Both the position numbers and the translations under genes were made by a program. A stretch of 64,000 nucleotides of DNA from SIG603 sp044432645 (GTDB lineage: Bacteria > Bacillota > Clostridia > Oscillospirales > Acutalibacteraceae), in the NCBI GenBank assembly GCA_044432645.1, contig JAWXUM010000006.1, positions 15,580 to 79,579 on the forward strand, read 5' to 3'. This document shows positions 45,227 to 53,987 of the stretch, one piece after another. Every line of letters begins with the position of its first letter. Within the stretch, counting starts at the first letter, position 1. The notes under the pieces are model-generated. The model searched no databases. It saw only the letters and a program-made list of their open reading frames with translations, and was not told the DNA's origin.

Positions 45227-45910
45227 TTACATTAAAGAAAATGGATTTAAATTAGTAATGATTTTAAATAAAATAGATTGATTTACAAATGTTTCTATTA
45301 AAGTAATTTGTTCGCCATCTAAAAAATAAATTCCAAAAGAAATTATAGCTAATATCACCCAAACAAGTACAAAGCCAAACAAAAATCCAAAAATGCCACC
45401 TAAAGAACCGTCTAATTGAGCAATAACAGGCAATTTAAGAAGTGGCTCAACTAAATTTGCAATAATTTTTACTATTATCATAAACAAAATAAACAAAACT
45501 ATAATAACAAAAAAACTTATTATCATAATAAAAACTGGTGATAAGCTATCTACTATCGAAGTAGCAGTGTTTTCTGCCACCGAACTTATATTTGATAAAA
45601 TTGTGTCTTCACTTACATCGTAAGAAGTCAATAAAGTTTTAATGAAATTTGGAAGTGGCTGATAAATATTTTCCACTAATTCAGTAGGAGTTTGCGAAGA
45701 AGCACTTTCTAGCACTCTGTCATAAAGACCTTGTTCTACATAAGTACTATAAATTTTTGTAGCTATACCATTTGCGAATTTATTTGCCAAAACAAACGAA
45801 ACTATAGCACCAATAAAGCTGATAACTGACTGAACTAAGCCTTTTTTCACTCCTGCTACCACAGAAAAAATTAAAACTACAACTATAATTATATCTAAAA
45901 TATACTGCAT
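45227..45910 (-). CDS. CvpA family membrane protein
   Basis: 227 residues from the ATG at 45910, which follows AAAAGGAG. The open frame extends 12 codons further without family sequence. It starts MQYILDIIIVVVLIFSVVAG and has GLVQSVISFIGAIVSFVLAN, the CvpA/colicin V production protein pattern, with four membrane helices. Function in Gram-positives is poorly known; it may affect membrane or division processes. It lies between DUF5711 and pgsA genes. Confidence 0.85.
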   Translation of the reverse strand: MQYILDIIIVVVLIFSVVAGVKKGLVQSVISFIGAIVSFVLANKFANGIATKIYSTYVEQGLYDRVLESASSQTPTELVENIYQPLPNFIKTLLTSYDVSEDTILSNISSVAENTATSIVDSLSPVFIMIISFFVIIVLFILFMIIVKIIANLVEPLLKLPVIAQLDGSLGGIFGFLFGFVLVWVILAIISFGIYFLDGEQITLIETFVNQSILFKIITNLNPFSLM

Positions 45911-45970
45911 AAAAACTCCTTTTCTGATTTTTAAATAATATATCACAAAAATATGAACATTTCAACTATT

Positions 45971-47236
45971 TTATACTGGATTTAAAGATACGTACTCAAT
46001 TTTACTTAATCCCAACATATAAACATTGCTTTCACTAGAAAGCGCAATCGCTTTTGTATCATAAGAAGCATCACTAATTCCAATTAAAGTACCAGATAGG
46101 TTGTAACACTCAACTTTATCTTCTGTAAGTACTGCTATGCTTTGGCCATAACTGCTAATATGGTCGACATATGAATTCACTTGGAACTCTACAACTTCAC
46201 TTAAATTTTGAAACACAACTATAGTACTTTCGCCAGTTGCATTAACTAAAGATATTATAATTTGATTGTTTTCAGTACTAACGGCGGACAAAGTATTGCT
46301 TTCATAACTATATTCGCTTAATTTATCACTGCTAATTACAGAAACCTTGTTGTTTCCAACAGCTGAAATTTGGCTATCGCTGTTATAAATAATGTTTAAA
46401 ATAACATTGTCACTGCTCGTGTAAACAGCCACTGGGTCGGCAGAAGTAAAGTCGAAAACATAAATATCTGTGCACATTATGCCGTCGCTACTATAAACAA
46501 TAGAAACAGCTCCACCAGTAGCGCTAGAGTTTAAAACTACAGAAGAAATGTAGCCGTTAGCAAATTTATAAGTGTATTGCAAAACTCCTTTTACAGAGTA
46601 AACGCTGAATTCGCTTGTAAAGTCAACAGATTGAGAGGCTATAATATACGTTCCATTAGAAGCAATGTCTGCTGATAAAATTGCATAGTCAACAGAAGAA
46701 TTTGAAATATTGCTATTTACAGTATAAATACTATAGTTAGTTTGGTTTATTCCGTAAATTAAAAAATAATCGCCACTATTTTTCAGAACGGGGTTGTTAT
46801 ATTCATGCCCAGTTGAAAGAAGTTCTTTGCCAGTTTCGCTGTAAATAGAAAGAGCTGTATCGCTTAAAACTACGCTGTTGCTGCTGTTTGAAATAAAATT
46901 TTCGCTTGAAACAGTACTTCCAACAACGCTAACAGGGTAACCGTCGCCAACACCAGAGCCAACAACTTGCGTTTTAACCCAAAAAGTAACACTTTCAAAG
47001 CTCAAATTTGCTTGATTATAATATAAAACTAAAGATATTACAGTAATTAAAATTACCAAACATACTTTTAGTGTTGGATTTTTCTTTTTAGTAGGTTCTT
47101 CTTTTTGTCGTTCTTTTACTTTTTCAAGCTGTTCTTTGGTTGCATAATATTCTTCGTGAGAAATGTCTACTTCTTCTATTACCTTTTTTTGACCCTCTCT
47201 TATTATGATTTCTTTCCTTGTTTTTCTTTTATCCAA
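45971..47236 (-). CDS. DUF5711-type membrane-anchored beta-propeller protein
   Basis: 421 residues. A charged cytoplasmic N-terminus of about 55 residues precedes one membrane helix (VCLVILITVISLVLYY). The rest is a Ser/Thr/Val-rich repetitive beta-structure with short WD-like strands (ALSIYSETGKELL, NYSIYTVNSN, EFSVYSVKGVL), suggesting a propeller on the outer face. It matches my memory of the DUF5711 family near truA and cvpA in Clostridia. No catalytic motif is visible. Function unknown. Confidence 0.78.
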   Translation of the reverse strand: MDKRKTRKEIIIREGQKKVIEEVDISHEEYYATKEQLEKVKERQKEEPTKKKNPTLKVCLVILITVISLVLYYNQANLSFESVTFWVKTQVVGSGVGDGYPVSVVGSTVSSENFISNSSNSVVLSDTALSIYSETGKELLSTGHEYNNPVLKNSGDYFLIYGINQTNYSIYTVNSNISNSSVDYAILSADIASNGTYIIASQSVDFTSEFSVYSVKGVLQYTYKFANGYISSVVLNSSATGGAVSIVYSSDGIMCTDIYVFDFTSADPVAVYTSSDNVILNIIYNSDSQISAVGNNKVSVISSDKLSEYSYESNTLSAVSTENNQIIISLVNATGESTIVVFQNLSEVVEFQVNSYVDHISSYGQSIAVLTEDKVECYNLSGTLIGISDASYDTKAIALSSESNVYMLGLSKIEYVSLNPV

Positions 47237-47277
47237 AAATTCACCTCATTTAGGATTTATTTGTGTTCCTCATATTT

Positions 47278-48033
47278 TTAATAAAAAACCTTGTTTAAAT
47301 AAAGTCCACACGGACTTGCTGTTGTGCCTGCTTTTGAGCGATTTTTGCTTTCTAAAATTTGTGGAATTTCTTCTGGCTTAATTTTTCCCTCTTGTACTTT
47401 TAACAAAGTCCCCACCATTATGCGAACCATGTTGTATAAAAATCCGTTACCACTCACTGTAAAATACACCATATTGCCATCTCGGTGAACTTTAGCACTA
47501 TATATGGTGCGTGTCATGTCGCCATTTCGTCTTGCATCACCTGTACAAAAAGCAGTAAAATCGTGTGTTCCAACAAAATGAGCAGCAGCTTTGTCCAAAA
47601 GTTTTTCGTCAATATCATACCAATAGTGGAAAACTTTTGTGTCTAAAAAAGGGTCACGTAGTTTGCTGTTATGAATTTGATAAACATACTCTTTGCCCTT
47701 GCAAGAGTACCTTGCGTGAAAGTCTAGGGCTACTTTCTCACAGCTTAACACCACAATCGAAGTCGGTAAAAAATGATTAAGAGCAGACATAAGCCTGTGA
47801 GGCTCTATAGGATTTGTTATTTTTAAACTTATGCAAAAAATTTTGGCATGTACCCCAGTATCAGTACGACTACACGCTTTAATGTCGACATTTTCGTTTA
47901 TAATTTTAAAAAGAGCAGTCTGAAAAGCTTCTTGCACGGTGTAAGCGTTGTTTTGAATTTGCCAGCCGTGAAAATGAGCACCGTCATATGCGATTTTTAT
48001 AAGTAAATTTCGTTCCAATTTTTTGCCTTTCAT
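47278..48033 (-). CDS. truA: tRNA pseudouridine synthase A
   Basis: 251 residues. YDGAHFHGWQIQNNAYTVQ is the N-terminal signature, and CSRTDTGVHAKIF carries the catalytic Asp. GNGFLYNMVRIMVGTLL is the C-terminal block. It modifies positions 38-40 in the tRNA anticodon arm. A TTG five codons inside (48018), spaced from AAAGGC, could also be the start. It belongs with the ECF transporter genes upstream, a classical Firmicutes order. Confidence 0.94.
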   Translation of the reverse strand: MKGKKLERNLLIKIAYDGAHFHGWQIQNNAYTVQEAFQTALFKIINENVDIKACSRTDTGVHAKIFCISLKITNPIEPHRLMSALNHFLPTSIVVLSCEKVALDFHARYSCKGKEYVYQIHNSKLRDPFLDTKVFHYWYDIDEKLLDKAAAHFVGTHDFTAFCTGDARRNGDMTRTIYSAKVHRDGNMVYFTVSGNGFLYNMVRIMVGTLLKVQEGKIKPEEIPQILESKNRSKAGTTASPCGLYLNKVFY

Positions 48034-48054
48034 GTTGTATTTATAAATGTATTT

Positions 48055-48104
48055 GTAGGGTTCAGTCTTGACTGAACCGCGGAACGGTCAAGACCGTTCC
48101 CTAC
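48055..48104. repeat. Double hairpin repeat (GTTCAGTC and GAACGGTC stems)
   Basis: GTAGGGTTCAGTCTTGACTG, AACC, GC, then GGAACGGTC-AA-GACCGTTCC and CTAC. There are two perfect nine-pair hairpins back to back, with GTAGGG and CCCTAC at the outer edges. An almost identical copy is at 53326-53375. Confidence 0.85.
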
Positions 48105-48114
48105 AATATAACCG

Positions 48115-48930
48115 TCACCTTACTATTTGTGGTAAAATTAAATTCAGTGGAATAAAAATTCCTAAAAATGCAACTGAAAAAACCAAGGCTAGCACATCAT
48201 CTTTGCCAAATTTAAGTATTTTCATCTTTGTTCTACCTTTTCCACCTGTATAACAACGGCTTTCCATGGCAGTTGCAAGGTCGAACGCTCTTCTAAAAGC
48301 TGAAACAAAAAGAGGTATAAGTACAGGAATTAAGGCTTTAACCCTTTGCATAATTCCACCACTTTCCATGTCTGCACCTCTTGCTTTTTGTGCTGACATA
48401 ATTTTGTCAGTTTCTTCTAGTAAAGTTGGCACAAAACGAAGTGCAATAGTCATCATCATTGCAAAGTCGTGTACAGGTACTTTTAAGTAAGCAAGTGGTT
48501 TTAAAAGTCTTTCAATGGCGTCTGTTAGCTGAGTTGGAGATGTGCAAAAAGTTAGCACAGAGCTTATTAAAATAAGGCTTACAATTCTAAAAGCAATTAA
48601 AATGCTGTTAAAAATTCCGTTTAGTGTTATATTAAAAAGCCAAAAACTAATTAGTGGGTCGCCTGTTCCGTAAAAAAGATTAATCAGTGAAGTAAAAGCA
48701 ACAATAAAGAAAATTGGTTTTAGTGATTTTACATAAATTTTCATAGGAACTTTTGATAAATACATAAAAGCAATAATTGAAATTATGCAAATTCCTAAAT
48801 TTAAAAAGTTTTTACTACAAAAAATTAAAACTATAAAATAAATAACTAAACATATTTTAAGCCTTGGGTCAAGTCGATGAATTATACTTTTACTTGGGAA
48901 ATATTGTCCAATTGTAATGTCTGAAATCAT
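48115..48930 (-). CDS. ecfT: ECF transporter transmembrane protein EcfT
   Basis: 271 residues with five or six membrane helices. The coupling helices contain the family motif AQKARGADMES and later SAFRRAFDLATAMESR. EcfT links the two ATPases to exchangeable vitamin-binding S components. It overlaps ecfA2 by four bases. Confidence 0.93.
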   Translation of the reverse strand: MISDITIGQYFPSKSIIHRLDPRLKICLVIYFIVLIFCSKNFLNLGICIISIIAFMYLSKVPMKIYVKSLKPIFFIVAFTSLINLFYGTGDPLISFWLFNITLNGIFNSILIAFRIVSLILISSVLTFCTSPTQLTDAIERLLKPLAYLKVPVHDFAMMMTIALRFVPTLLEETDKIMSAQKARGADMESGGIMQRVKALIPVLIPLFVSAFRRAFDLATAMESRCYTGGKGRTKMKILKFGKDDVLALVFSVAFLGIFIPLNLILPQIVR

Positions 48931-49787
48931 GTTAAATCCCCCTTTAAAAGTGGTATAATTTGCTCTAAAGCCTCGTTAACTTTTAGGCACCCTTTATCTA
49001 CATCTAGACCTAAATCGTAAAGTTTACCCATTATATGGGTTATTTGAGGAACTTTTAGTCCTATTTTTCTAAGTTCCACACCCCTTGCAAAAACTTTTTT
49101 TGTTTCGTCTAGCATAACCATTTCGCCTTGGTTCATAACCAAAACTCTGTCGGCAACTGTTCCTATGTCCTCCATGCTGTGCGAAACCCAAACTATAGTG
49201 TTTTTTCTAGTTTCGTGGTACTTCATAATTTGAGAAAGTAACATTTCTTGACCTCTTGGGTCAAGTCCAGCTGTTGGCTCGTCCAAAACCAAAACTTCTG
49301 GGTCCATAGCTAAAACACCAGCTATTGCCACACGTCTTTTTTCACCACCAGAAAGTTCAAAAGGCGATTTTTCTAAAAGATTATAAGGAAGTTCCACAAA
49401 CTGCGCTGCTTCTCTTGCTTTTTTAAGCGCTTCAGCTTCGCTTAGACCCATGTTTTTAGGGCCAAAAGCTATATCTTTTATAACAGTTTCTTCAAAAAGT
49501 TGATATTCTGGGTACTGAAAAACCATGCCAACTTTAAAGCGTAAGGCACGCATTTTTTTAGGCTCGTCCCAAATATTTTTACCGTCTAAATAAATTTCGC
49601 CAGAGCTTGGCTTAATTAAACCATTGAACATTTGAATTAAGGTAGATTTACCAGAACCAGTGTGTCCTATTAAACCTAAAACTTCACCTTGTTCAATTTT
49701 TATATTCAAACCTTTAACAGCCGTTTTTTCAAAAGGTGTATTAGGTGCGTATACATATTTTAAATTTTTAGTTTCTAAAATTGTCAA
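48927..49787 (-). CDS. ecfA2: ECF transporter ATPase EcfA2
   Basis: 286 residues. Walker A is GLIGHTGSGKSTLIQ, the Q loop is GMVFQYPEYQLF, the signature is FELSGGEKRRVAIAG, and Walker B is VLVLDEPTAGLD. The C-terminal extension is the EcfA-specific dimerisation part. It powers vitamin or metal uptake together with EcfA1 and EcfT. Confidence 0.94.
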   Translation of the reverse strand: MTILETKNLKYVYAPNTPFEKTAVKGLNIKIEQGEVLGLIGHTGSGKSTLIQMFNGLIKPSSGEIYLDGKNIWDEPKKMRALRFKVGMVFQYPEYQLFEETVIKDIAFGPKNMGLSEAEALKKAREAAQFVELPYNLLEKSPFELSGGEKRRVAIAGVLAMDPEVLVLDEPTAGLDPRGQEMLLSQIMKYHETRKNTIVWVSHSMEDIGTVADRVLVMNQGEMVMLDETKKVFARGVELRKIGLKVPQITHIMGKLYDLGLDVDKGCLKVNEALEQIIPLLKGDLT

Positions 49788-49816
49788 TTCAAATTACCTC
49801 GTATTGGATATTTTTT

Positions 49817-49842
49817 GTAGGGAACGACACCCTCGTCGTTCC
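49817..49842. repeat. GTAGGG-family hairpin (AACGACA/CGTCGTT) in the ecfA1-ecfA2 gap
   Basis: Near-copy of 25554-25580, lying inside the ecf operon together with the GGACGACC arm at 49863-49886. They are both transcribed and possibly influence expression of downstream genes. Confidence 0.75.
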
Positions 49843-49862
49843 ACTAATTTTTGCCCCTATTT

Positions 49863-49886
49863 CGGACGACCAATGCTCGCCCCTAC
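49863..49886. repeat. GTAGGG-family arm (CGGACGACCAATGCTCGCCC)
   Basis: A single arm ending CCCCTAC that overlaps the last codons and stop of ecfA1 (49883). Confidence 0.65.
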
Positions 49887-50746
49887 GGATTTTGGTTTAT
49901 GAAACCTTTTTTTAAAATTTTTTCCAAAAGTGCAATGCACTCATGTGTATTCATTGGGTATTCACCCAAATCAATTCCGTTTTCCTTAAGTTTTACTGCA
50001 AGTTCTGTCGCTTGTGGAACGCTTAGTCTATGTTTTTTCAAAAATTCAACTTGGCTAAACACATCTCTTGGCTTACCTTGACTTATAATATTTCCACCGT
50101 CCATAACTACAACTCTGTCAGCCTGAACAGCTTCATCCATGTAATGAGTTATAAAAATAACCGTAATTCCTTTTTCTGTGTTGAGTTTTTTTATGGTTTC
50201 TATAACTTCTACTCTACCCTGTGGGTCAAGCATTGCAGTTGGCTCGTCTAGCACAATACAGCTTGTTTCCATCGCCAAAACTCCAGCAATTGCTATTCTT
50301 TGTTTTTGACCACCGGAAAGTTTATGTGGTGCGTGGTCTTTGTAGTGGTACATATTTACAGTTTTTAAAGCGTTATCAACACGTTTTCGAATTTCAGACG
50401 GCTCAACACCTAAATTTTCAGGGCCAAACGCAACGTCTTCCTCGACAATTGCAGCAACTAGCTGATTATCAGGATTTTGTTGAACCAAACCGACTGTTTT
50501 TCTGACTTCTATCATGTTTTCTTCGTTAGTTGCATCAATTCCGTTTATAATAACCGTACCAGCACTTGGCTGATACATACCGTTAAAAATTTTTGCCAAA
50601 GTAGATTTACCACAACCGTTATGCCCCAAAAGTGCGACAAATTCGCCCTTTTCAACATTTAAATCAATTCCGTGGAGAACTTCGTTGCTGTCGACATCAT
50701 CTGTTTTGTATGAAAAATGTAAATTTTTTAGTTCTATAAAAGACAT
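49883..50746 (-). CDS. ecfA1: ECF transporter ATPase EcfA1
   Basis: 287 residues from the ATG at 50746, which has an AAAGGAAAC site. The upstream open frame adds ten non-family residues. Walker A is LLGHNGCGKSTLAKIF, the signature is HKLSGGQKQRIAIAG, and Walker B is CIVLDEPTAMLD. It forms the ATPase heterodimer with EcfA2. The last codons run into a GTAGGG-type repeat arm, so the C-terminus (KKGFINQNP) may be partly repeat-derived. Confidence 0.93.
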   Translation of the reverse strand: MSFIELKNLHFSYKTDDVDSNEVLHGIDLNVEKGEFVALLGHNGCGKSTLAKIFNGMYQPSAGTVIINGIDATNEENMIEVRKTVGLVQQNPDNQLVAAIVEEDVAFGPENLGVEPSEIRKRVDNALKTVNMYHYKDHAPHKLSGGQKQRIAIAGVLAMETSCIVLDEPTAMLDPQGRVEVIETIKKLNTEKGITVIFITHYMDEAVQADRVVVMDGGNIISQGKPRDVFSQVEFLKKHRLSVPQATELAVKLKENGIDLGEYPMNTHECIALLEKILKKGFINQNP

Positions 50747-50821
50747 TTTAGTTTCCTTTTTATGAGGAACGAGCATAGCAGGTTCCTACGGTGTTTTATT
50801 TTGAGAACGAGTATAGGCAAT

Positions 50822-50847
50822 GGAAACGCATACGATGCGTTCCCTAC
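50822..50847. repeat. GTAGGG-family hairpin (AACGCAT/ATGCGTT), reversed
   Basis: GGAAACGCAT-ACG-ATGCGTTCC followed by CTAC. Confidence 0.75.
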
Positions 50848-50902
50848 AATAAAATATCGTGACATTGGGTTTCAATCAAGCGTGTCCCTTAGTGTAAGAA
50901 CC

Positions 50903-51041
50903 GTAGGGGCGAGCTGTGCTCGTCCGAGAGTAAAGCGTTAATTTGCTTGTTTTCATAGGTACGATAAAATATTGCCTTTATTTGTATAAAAAAATACAAC
51001 ATTTACCATTCTATCCACGGACGACCAAAGGTCGCCCCTAC
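50903..51041. repeat. MITE-like element, second copy
   Basis: 139 bases between GTAGGGGCGAGCTGTGCTCG and CCAAAGGTCGCCCCTAC. It has the same left end as the 41255 element, but the right stem belongs to another type (GACC-AAA-GGTC), so ends appear to be exchanged between elements. Confidence 0.78.
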
Positions 51042-51204
51042 TCTAAGGGGAACGCTTGCATAAGGTGTGTTCCCTACAATAAAATATAATTTTCCTTAAG
51101 CTCTTGATATTGCGACCACAGGTCGCCCCTACTTTAAGGGGCATACTTTTGTGGAAGCCCTCCACTACCATAGTAATATGTGAATTTTTAATATATTTTA
51201 TCAA

Positions 51205-52065
51205 TTATTTTTCCCAAATCGCCGTATTTCCACACGGTAAAACCATACCTGTTTCGCTTACGCTTAACCCAATTTCATCGGTTATAACTTTGCCACCTAG
51301 TGGTTTTACAAGCATAACGTTAAGCAAATAATACATAACTGCTGGGGAAAGTCCTGTTGTATATGAATTTAGGATAAAGAAAAGTGCATCGTCCTCTAAA
51401 AGTGGTATACACATTTCTACAAGTCCACTTAGTTGTTCTTCAAGTTTCCAAACTTCGCCGTTTGGCCCTCTGCCGTATGAAGGTGGGTCCATTATAATTC
51501 CATGATATTTATTGCCACGGCGAATTTCACGCTGAACAAATTTTACGCAGTCATCAACAAGCCATCTTATAGGTTTATCGCCAAGACCACTAGCCACTGC
51601 GTTTTCTTTGCCCCAGTTAACCATACCTTTCGAGGCATCAACGTGCGTTACACTTGCCCCAGCTGAAGCACAAGCAAGGCTTGCAGCACCAGTATAACCG
51701 AAAAGGTTTAGTATTTTAACAGGTTTATCTGCTTTTTTAATTTTATCCATAGCGTAAGACCAGTTTACGGCTTGCTCTGGGAAAACTCCAGTGTGTTTAA
51801 AACCCATAGGTTTCAGCCTTAAACTTAAATCTTCGTATTTAATAGTCCAAACGTCTGGAATAGATTTATATTGTTCCCAATGTCCACCACCAGTGCTAGA
51901 GCGTTTATACCTTGCGTGCGCTTTTTTCCAAAGTGGGTGTTCTTTTGGACTATTCCATATAATTTGTGGGTCGGGTCTTATTAAAATAATATCGCCCCAA
52001 CGCTCAAGTTTTTCACCGTTTGAGCAGTCAATAAGTTCGTAATCGTTCCAATTTGATTTTCTCAT
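51205..52065 (-). CDS. Class I SAM-dependent rRNA methyltransferase (RlmI/RlmK-like)
   Basis: 286 residues. The SAM-binding motif is ILNLFGYTGAASLACASAGA, the acidic loop is VTHVDASKGMVNWGKENA, and the catalytic-site motif is IIMDPPSYGRGPNGEVW. This pattern matches the Methyltrans_SAM family that includes the 23S rRNA C5/N7 methyltransferases RlmI and RlmK. Target not decided. It lies downstream of ruvB with a GTAGGGCA repeat fragment between. Confidence 0.85.
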   Translation of the reverse strand: MRKSNWNDYELIDCSNGEKLERWGDIILIRPDPQIIWNSPKEHPLWKKAHARYKRSSTGGGHWEQYKSIPDVWTIKYEDLSLRLKPMGFKHTGVFPEQAVNWSYAMDKIKKADKPVKILNLFGYTGAASLACASAGASVTHVDASKGMVNWGKENAVASGLGDKPIRWLVDDCVKFVQREIRRGNKYHGIIMDPPSYGRGPNGEVWKLEEQLSGLVEMCIPLLEDDALFFILNSYTTGLSPAVMYYLLNVMLVKPLGGKVITDEIGLSVSETGMVLPCGNTAIWEK

Positions 52066-52148
52066 TTTTGTTTCCTTTTGTGTTGTAGGGCAAGGTCTTT
52101 TTCCTGCCGATTAATTTATTCATATTAGTTGCTTAAAAAACGCATTAC

Positions 52149-53210
52149 CTACGAAAAATCATGAAATTTCACCTGTTCTGGTTCGTCCATTTTTGCTGGT
52201 GGTTTTAAACCTAAGTGTAAATACGCAGCTTTTGTAGCACATCTTCCTCTAGGAGTTCTTTGCAAATAGCCTATTTGCATTAAATATGGCTCAATTACAT
52301 CTTCAATTGTAATCGACTCTTCGCCAATTGCAGCTGCTAAAGTTTCAACTCCAACAGGCCCACCACCGTAAAATTTAATCAAAGCTTCAAGCATTCTTCT
52401 GTCGCCAGAGTCAAGCCCAAGTTCGTCAATTTCCATTCTATCAAGTGCAATTTTTGCTGTGTTATATGTTATAATTCCGTCGCTCATAATCTCGGCGAAA
52501 TCTCTTATTCTTTTCAAAAATCTGTTTGCAATTCTAGGGGTTCCCCTTGAACGTGAGGCAACTTCTATCGCTCCGTTTGAGTCAATATCAACTCCCAAAA
52601 TTCCTGAACTTCTAGTAACAATTTTTGCAAGTTCTTGTGTGTTGTAAAGTTCTAGCCTTAAAACAACGCCAAATCTGTCACGAAGTGGTGCAGAAAGTTG
52701 TCCTGCTCTAGTTGTTGCACCTACTAAAGTGAATTTTTGCAGTGGTAAGTGATAAGACGCAGCCATTTGTCCCTTACCAGTAATTATGTCAATCGCAAAG
52801 TCTTCCATTGCTGGGTAAAGTATTTCTTCAACAGTTCTTGGAAGTCTGTGAATTTCGTCTATAAAAAGAACATCTCCATATGAAAGTGAGGTCAAAAGTG
52901 CAGCTAAATCACCTGGTTTTTCAATAGCTGGACCACTTGTAATTCGTAAATTTACCCCAAGTTCATTTGCAATAATGCTTGCTAAAGTAGTTTTACCAAG
53001 TCCAGGAGGGCCGTACAAAAGAACATGGTCTAAAGCTTCACTTCTTTTTTTAGCTGCCTCAATATAGATAGCTAAATTTTCTTTTACTTTGTCTTGACCA
53101 ATATACTCCTCTAAACTTTTCGGTCTTAAAGGGTTGTCAACTTCGCCGTCACCAGCGTTATATTCAGGGTCGACCATTCGGTTTTCAAAATCGGTATCGT
53201 TATAGTCCAT
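52149..53210 (-). CDS. ruvB: Holliday junction branch migration helicase RuvB
   Basis: 353 residues from the ATG at 53210, which has a GGAGG site. The open frame extends 31 codons further into repeat DNA. RPKSLEEYIGQDKVKENL is the family start, Walker A is YGPPGLGKTTLA, Walker B is LFIDEIHRLP, and ATTRAGQLSAPLRDRFG follows. The winged-helix C-terminus has YLQRTPRGRCATK. With RuvA it drives branch migration. A hairpin repeat sits between ruvA and ruvB. Confidence 0.96.
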   Translation of the reverse strand: MDYNDTDFENRMVDPEYNAGDGEVDNPLRPKSLEEYIGQDKVKENLAIYIEAAKKRSEALDHVLLYGPPGLGKTTLASIIANELGVNLRITSGPAIEKPGDLAALLTSLSYGDVLFIDEIHRLPRTVEEILYPAMEDFAIDIITGKGQMAASYHLPLQKFTLVGATTRAGQLSAPLRDRFGVVLRLELYNTQELAKIVTRSSGILGVDIDSNGAIEVASRSRGTPRIANRFLKRIRDFAEIMSDGIITYNTAKIALDRMEIDELGLDSGDRRMLEALIKFYGGGPVGVETLAAAIGEESITIEDVIEPYLMQIGYLQRTPRGRCATKAAYLHLGLKPPAKMDEPEQVKFHDFS

Positions 53211-53325
53211 GGTTTCCTCCGTTTGAGTTTGGTTTTTGTGTAGGGAACGTCCATTGGGTGTTGCGTGAATTATATCGTGATTTGTGGAATGCGCACTGCA
53301 CATTTCCTACGTTTTTTATATTTTT

Positions 53326-53375
53326 GTAGGGTTCAGTCTTGGCTGAACAGCGGAACGGTCAAGACCGTTCCCTAC
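53326..53375. repeat. Double hairpin repeat, second copy (ruvA-ruvB gap)
   Basis: Same two-hairpin architecture as 48055-48104, with a few substitutions (TTGGCTGAAC for TTGACTGAAC). Outer GTAGGG and CCCTAC edges are intact. Confidence 0.85.
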
Positions 53376-53387
53376 TGTGTTGTATTT

Positions 53388-53978
53388 TTATCTTTTTGCA
53401 AGCGCTTGCAGTGACATTCTTATAATTTCCTCTGTTTTTAAACTTGGGTCACATTTTCCTACGGCAGAATATGCCTCCGACGAGCTGTAACCAAGTGCCA
53501 TTAACGCTTGTGCAGCGCCTGTAGCGTTCGAACTTTGTGGGCTTAAAACTGCACCACTGTCTAAAGTTTTTTCGGCTTTTCCTACTTTATCTTTAAGCTC
53601 TAAAACTAGTCTTTGGGCAAGCTTTGGCCCAACGCCACTTGCTCTTGCAAAAGCTTTACTATCACCCGAAGAAGCAGCTATGCATATATCGTTAGGTGTA
53701 AGCTGTGACAAAATTGCAAGACCAACTTTAGGGCCAACGCCACTTATATTGGTAAGCATTTTGAAAAATTCCTGTTCGTTAAGAGTTGCAAATCCAAACA
53801 AATCCATTGCGTCTTCTCTAACGTGTAAATGAGTGTAAACAGTAGCTTCTTCACCAAGTTTAGGCAAATTTTTAGCTGTATTTAGAGAAATAAAGCACTT
53901 ATAACCAACACCACCACAGTTTATAACTGCCATACTATTATCAAGATGCATTAATTTTCCTGTTAAGCTGTAAAACAT
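53388..53978 (-). CDS. ruvA: Holliday junction DNA-binding protein RuvA
   Basis: 196 residues. Domain I starts MFYSLTGKLMHLDNSMAVINCGGVGYKC. The helix-hairpin-helix motifs are LTNISGVGPKVGLAIL and ARASGVGPKLAQRLVLEL. The C-terminal RuvB-binding domain contains ALMALGYSSSEAYSAV. It forms the tetramer that holds Holliday junctions. It follows dusB by nine bases. Confidence 0.95.
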   Translation of the reverse strand: MFYSLTGKLMHLDNSMAVINCGGVGYKCFISLNTAKNLPKLGEEATVYTHLHVREDAMDLFGFATLNEQEFFKMLTNISGVGPKVGLAILSQLTPNDICIAASSGDSKAFARASGVGPKLAQRLVLELKDKVGKAEKTLDSGAVLSPQSSNATGAAQALMALGYSSSEAYSAVGKCDPSLKTEEIIRMSLQALAKR

Positions 53979-53987
53979 AATTTTCTC

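Larger units (their letters stand above)
50747..51204. other. Repeat-dense intergenic region upstream of ecfA1
   Basis: About 460 bases packed with GTAGGG-type pieces: a hairpin at 50822-50847, a 139-base inverted-repeat element at 50903-51041, and further arms at about 51048-51077 and 51112-51132. I see no gene. It separates the ecf-truA block from the methyltransferase gene, which points the same way. Confidence 0.75.
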
